From Candidatus Gastranaerophilales bacterium (GTDB lineage Bacteria > Cyanobacteriota > Vampirovibrionia > Gastranaerophilales > Gastranaerophilaceae), in the NCBI GenBank assembly GCA_944323095.1, contig CALURE010000069.1, forward strand, positions 1-7,942: a stretch of DNA of 7,942 nt, written 5' to 3'. Positions 5,449 to 7,942 of the stretch are shown one piece after another. Position numbers and translations under genes: made by a program. Within the stretch, counting starts at the first letter, position 1, and the number at the start of each line of letters is the position of its first letter. Under the pieces are notes generated by a model. The model made no database searches. It was not told the origin of the DNA and saw only the letters and a list, made by a program, of their open reading frames with translations.

Positions 5449-6843
5449 TTAATTGCAGAGAGGAGCCATTTTTTCCTGAAGCGACTGTGCTGATTCCTCA
5501 TAACCTGCCCTGCCCATTAAAGCATATGTATAATTTTTAGCCTGCTCAACCCCCGGCTGGTCAAATGTATTAATATTATATAATTCTCCCGCAATTGCAG
5601 TCTGCACTTCCAACATATAAAGCAATTGCGCAACATTATAACCATCAACTCTTTCAAGAGTAATTGTAATAGTAGGTCTGCTATAATCAGATAGTGCAAC
5701 TCTTGTAGAGTCAGCTTCCGCATTAATCAATTGATTAATTGTCTTGCCGCCAAGATAACCTATGCCTGTATATTCAAATATATTTGGAATTTCAAGATTG
5801 TTATCAAATTTTGCAACTCTTATAAAATTAATTACTTTGTCATTCGGACCTTCGTTATAAAGCTGAATTTGAGAATGCTGATCTGTTGCTCCTAGAGCCT
5901 TAATCGGAGTCGGTCCTATATGAACATCATTACCGTCTTTATCTTTATTCTTTCCGAGAGATTCTGCCCACAGCTGCACATACCAGTCTGAAACATATTT
6001 TAGTCTGCTTGAATAAGGCATCATAACAGACAAATTTTTACCCTTTTTAGTATCCATAAGAAAATGAATTAGAGCATTCTGTGCGGCAATATTTTCAAAG
6101 ATATCGGTATTTTTTAATGCAAGATCCATATCTTTAATACCGTTCATAACTTCATCAATATCAATACCGACAAGAGCCATCGGCAAAAGCCCGACTGCAG
6201 AAAATACAGAAAATCTGCCGCCGACATCATCGGGAACTACAAAAGTTTTATAACCTTCCTGCTCGGCAATTTGTCTTAATATACCTGTTTTCTTATCGGT
6301 AGTAGCAACAATGTTATACCTGTAATTGTCGCCGAGCTCTTTTTCAAGAAGATCTTTTACAATCATAAACTGAGACATAGTTTCAGCAGTGGAGCCGGAT
6401 TTTGTTATAACATTAACTAGCGTTTTTTCTAAATCCAGAACATCTAAAAGACCTTTAATTGTATCAGGATCAATATTATCAAGAAAGAAGATTTTAGGGA
6501 GTCCGTTTCTCTGTTCATCAGAAAGTAAATTCCAGTATGGTTTTAACAATGCTTCAGTAACTGCAATACCTCCTAATGCAGAACCGCCGATACCGAGTAC
6601 AAGAATATTATCAAACCTTCCCTGCACCATTGCGGCATATTCTTTAACATACCAGACAGTTTCCTCACTGTAACCAAGATTCATCCACTGAAGCCACTGA
6701 CCGGGTTTATCTTTTCGTTTATTCAAATCGGCAATAATATGAGCTATAGTATCCTTGTATTTGTTAAATTCGTCATTCAAATTCAAACCGTTATCATGAC
6801 CGATAACCATTTCATCGGAATACCTATAGTCCAGTGTTATCAT
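5449..6843 (-). CDS. pgi: Glucose-6-phosphate isomerase
   Basis: The enzyme interconverts glucose 6-phosphate and fructose 6-phosphate in glycolysis and gluconeogenesis in the cytosol. The protein has 464 residues, matching the shorter bacterial form. Visible motifs are LGIGGSALGG (83-92), the phosphate-binding SIS loop TKSGSTAET (147-155), signature 1 DDVGGRFSVFSAVG (205-218, catalytic R210) and E294 in AESLGK. They are followed by H323 in GATDQHSQ and signature 2 NINTFDQPGVEQAK, ending at K436. All expected catalytic residues are therefore present. The ATG at 6843 is preceded by the SD GAGGGG (6855-6850) at 6 bases. The secreted-protein gene and trxB follow in the same direction without a recognisable terminator between them, so pgi probably leads this unit. 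Confidence 0.95.
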   Translation of the reverse strand: MITLDYRYSDEMVIGHDNGLNLNDEFNKYKDTIAHIIADLNKRKDKPGQWLQWMNLGYSEETVWYVKEYAAMVQGRFDNILVLGIGGSALGGIAVTEALLKPYWNLLSDEQRNGLPKIFFLDNIDPDTIKGLLDVLDLEKTLVNVITKSGSTAETMSQFMIVKDLLEKELGDNYRYNIVATTDKKTGILRQIAEQEGYKTFVVPDDVGGRFSVFSAVGLLPMALVGIDIDEVMNGIKDMDLALKNTDIFENIAAQNALIHFLMDTKKGKNLSVMMPYSSRLKYVSDWYVQLWAESLGKNKDKDGNDVHIGPTPIKALGATDQHSQIQLYNEGPNDKVINFIRVAKFDNNLEIPNIFEYTGIGYLGGKTINQLINAEADSTRVALSDYSRPTITITLERVDGYNVAQLLYMLEVQTAIAGELYNINTFDQPGVEQAKNYTYALMGRAGYEESAQSLQEKMAPLCN

Positions 6844-6898
6844 TGTTTACCCCTCTCAAAATAACCTTTCTCTCTTAGTTAGTAAATCTTATACATTT

Positions 6899-6926
6899 AT
6901 TATATGCGCTAAAGATTTTTACACAA
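6899..6926 (-). promoter_or_regulatory. Candidate pgi promoter
   Basis: On the minus strand a perfect -10 TATAAT (6904-6899) is preceded at 16 bases by TTGTGT (6926-6921), which matches the -35 consensus only in its first three bases. Transcription would start near 6892, giving a leader of about 48 bases before the pgi ATG. No terminator hairpin is visible between the pilin stop at 6954 and this site, so read-through from the pilin gene is also possible. Confidence 0.45.
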
Positions 6927-6953
6927 GGGTACAGAGGATAATTTAATATTTTT

Positions 6954-7769
6954 TTACCACGGGTAATCGTCTTTTATTTCCCATCCGTCTTTCATAATAA
7001 CAGCCGCACAGCCATAACCGGTACCGGTATGATCATGCTTGCAAGTCCAACAACCATTATAAACTAAAAAATCACGCGAAAGATTGTTATGGATTGCACC
7101 GTTGCTGCATCTTTCATTAACTCCGGGGACTAATTTTCCGTTTGATTTACTGTCAAATGGAAATATCGTAAATACAAAAACATCACGACCATACTGATTT
7201 GGACCTCTGTCACCGTTAATATCTATATTTATACGTAAACTTGTCCCATAACGATTCACAGGATCATCTATAGTGTTACGGCCAGTAAAACTTAGTAACA
7301 TCCCATCCGGCAGTGCATACATCGGATAGCCATTCATATAACTGCCTGAACTATCGTAAGTCCCATCTAAAGATTTCCAATATTTACGACTTCCTAAAGC
7401 CCTAGAACTGATATTATCTGCACCTTTTAGATAGGGTAAAATATATTTTTGGGCGAATAAATCTGCATCTGCATTGGGAATACTCTGCCAGTCCCAACTT
7501 TCAACTTCTCCATTATCAAGAATAGAACGTTGTAAAGCCTGACTTAATACGGTATAAGCTTTTTTCAACTGGACAACTGTCTGTTTTTTCTGGTGATTTG
7601 TAATCAATGCAGGCATAGTCATTGCCGCAACAATCCCGATAATTCCGAGGGTGATTAAAACCTCCGCAAGAGTAAACGCAGCTAGTTTTTTTAGTGAATG
7701 GTGAAGATTGAAGTGTGAAGTGCATTTCCCTTGCCACTTGCGGAAGAGGGCTTGAGGGAGAGGTCTCAT
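6954..7769 (-). CDS. Type IV pilin-like / pseudopilin protein
   Basis: The product carries a class III (prepilin) signal: basic KK, then AA, then FTLAEVLITLGIIGIVAAMTM, with cleavage expected before the Phe and the conserved Glu at mature position 5. The hydrophobic helix anchors it in the inner membrane before assembly. The C-terminal globular part has Cys in RCSNG, GCWTC and YGCAAV and ends in DGWEIKDDYPW, a tail I associate with Gastranaerophilales pseudopilins. The start is uncertain. The frame stays open upstream to a GTG at 7910, but all residues beyond the ATG at 7769 are translated palindromic repeat (RHPELVSGS, MLKQVQHD). I chose 7769 (271 residues, leader of 31), although no proper SD precedes it. 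There is no later start codon in frame before the FTLAE core. An ATG at 7725 with AAGGG upstream lies in another frame that would join the pilin if one A of the A7 tract (7686-7692) were absent. Which pilus system it serves is unknown. Confidence 0.8.
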   Translation of the reverse strand: MRPLPQALFRKWQGKCTSHFNLHHSLKKLAAFTLAEVLITLGIIGIVAAMTMPALITNHQKKQTVVQLKKAYTVLSQALQRSILDNGEVESWDWQSIPNADADLFAQKYILPYLKGADNISSRALGSRKYWKSLDGTYDSSGSYMNGYPMYALPDGMLLSFTGRNTIDDPVNRYGTSLRINIDINGDRGPNQYGRDVFVFTIFPFDSKSNGKLVPGVNERCSNGAIHNNLSRDFLVYNGCWTCKHDHTGTGYGCAAVIMKDGWEIKDDYPW

Positions 7770-7777
7770 CCTATTCT

Positions 7778-7808
7778 GTGAATAAGTTCGTCTAACTAAG
7801 TTATTCAC
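7778..7808. repeat. Inverted repeat GTGAATAA/TTATTCAC
   Basis: The 8-base arms GTGAATAA (7778-7785) and TTATTCAC (7801-7808) are perfect complements, and after one mismatch the pairing continues for TT/AA. The right arm abuts the palindromic element starting at 7809, so this hairpin may be part of the same repeat cassette. There is no T tract, so it is not a convincing terminator. Confidence 0.6.
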
Positions 7809-7900
7809 GTCATGCTGAACTTGTTTCAGCATCTCTTGAACGCCAGATTGAACTCTGTCATTCAGCATATCACAAGATCCCGAAACAAGTTCGGGATGAC
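7809..7900. repeat. Dispersed palindromic repeat (RHPELVSGS / MLKQVQHD element)
   Basis: The two ends are inverted copies of one 24-base unit: GTCAT, three variable bases, GAACTTGTTTC, three variable bases, AT. In the left copy the variable bases are GCT/AGC, giving the stem ATGCTGAA/TTCAGCAT (7812-7819 with 7825-7832). In the right copy they are CCC/GGG, giving ATCCCGAA/TTCGGGAT (7877-7884 with 7890-7897). Another TTCAGCAT lies at 7861-7868. Read on the minus strand it gives the peptides RHPELVSGS and MLKQVQHD, known as a dispersed intergenic repeat often mis-annotated as protein in many bacteria. It belongs to the REP/BIME type of non-coding repeat, possibly mobilised by a transposase encoded elsewhere. 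Confidence 0.85.
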
Positions 7901-7909
7901 GGATTGGCA

Positions 7910-7942
7910 CCTCTCCTGTGGGAGAGGGCTGGGGTGAGGGCT
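7910..7942. repeat. GC-rich palindromic repeat (PSPQPSPTGEG type), cut by window edge
   Basis: A perfect 7-bp stem CCTCTCC/GGAGAGG (7910-7916 with 7921-7927) with a TGTG loop is followed by the G-rich GGGCTGGGGTGAGGGCT up to the edge. On the minus strand the sequence type (CCCTCACCCCAGCCCTCTCC) translates as PSPQPSPTGE, a second widespread dispersed repeat. Its GC content is far above that of the surrounding genes. A possible degenerate relative (CCCTCAAGCCCTCTTCCGC on the minus strand) lies at about 7737-7757, within the upstream part of the pilin frame. Confidence 0.7.

Noticed and set aside
5517..5723. Minus-strand frame of 68 codons inside pgi
   Set aside because: Out-of-frame shadow of the pgi C-terminal region containing the active-site Lys.
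6389..6673. Plus-strand frame of 94 codons
   Set aside because: It lies entirely antisense to pgi, where the SIS loop and GIGGSALGG motif are coded on the minus strand.
7516..7737. Minus-strand frame of 73 codons overlapping the pilin
   Set aside because: As a whole it is a shadow of the pilin gene. Only its first residues are of interest, as a possible alternative leader, and that is reported as a finding.
7778..7927. Clustered hairpins considered as a CRISPR array or terminators
   Set aside because: There is no regular repeat-spacer spacing, the units are inverted rather than direct, and no T tract follows the stems.

Overview
This window is an AT-rich bacterial chromosome segment that best fits the Candidatus Gastranaerophilales (Vampirovibrionia/Melainabacteria, gut relatives of cyanobacteria). 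The main evidence is the pilin-like gene at the right end. Its N-terminal core (FTLAEVLITLGIIG) and its C-terminal Cys-rich tail ending in DGWEIKDDYPW are of a kind I associate with the large pseudopilin families of that group. This is recognition from memory, not a database result. Low GC, Shine-Dalgarno-driven genes and occasional TTG starts are compatible with it.

Left block (1-2920, all minus strand): reading in the direction of transcription, pilT (twitching ATPase), recO (recombination mediator) and a small three-helix membrane protein are packed with short gaps and a stop/SD overlap. The 5' end of clpB (disaggregase, cut by the window edge) follows, probably with its own promoter. A near-consensus sigma-70 promoter lies just upstream of pilT and fixes its true start.

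Centre (2921-3955): about 400 bases without a gene separate pilT from a plus-strand orphan gene. They hold a textbook plus-strand intrinsic terminator with no gene in front of it (a possible small RNA or leader) and a tandem 8-bp repeat with 11-bp period. The orphan gene (3318-3953) matches no family I can name outright. It carries a Thr-x5-Cys in an LNGC context followed by a beta hairpin and His, which resembles the active site of CNF1/BLF1/CheD-type glutamine deamidases. It is the best candidate here for something undescribed.

Right-centre block (3956-6843, minus strand): pgi (glucose-6-phosphate isomerase), a small secreted beta-rich protein of unknown function and trxB (thioredoxin reductase) read in the same direction, the last two overlapping stop codon and SD. 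trxB and the orphan gene converge with only 2 bases between stop codons.

Right end (6954-7942): a type IV pilin-like gene sits directly behind a cluster of dispersed palindromic repeats. These include the element that translates as RHPELVSGS...MLKQVQHD and a second, GC-rich hairpin of the kind that translates as PSPQPSPTGEG. The repeats lie in frame with the pilin, so its start is uncertain. An A7 tract in the leader region makes a frame slip worth checking.
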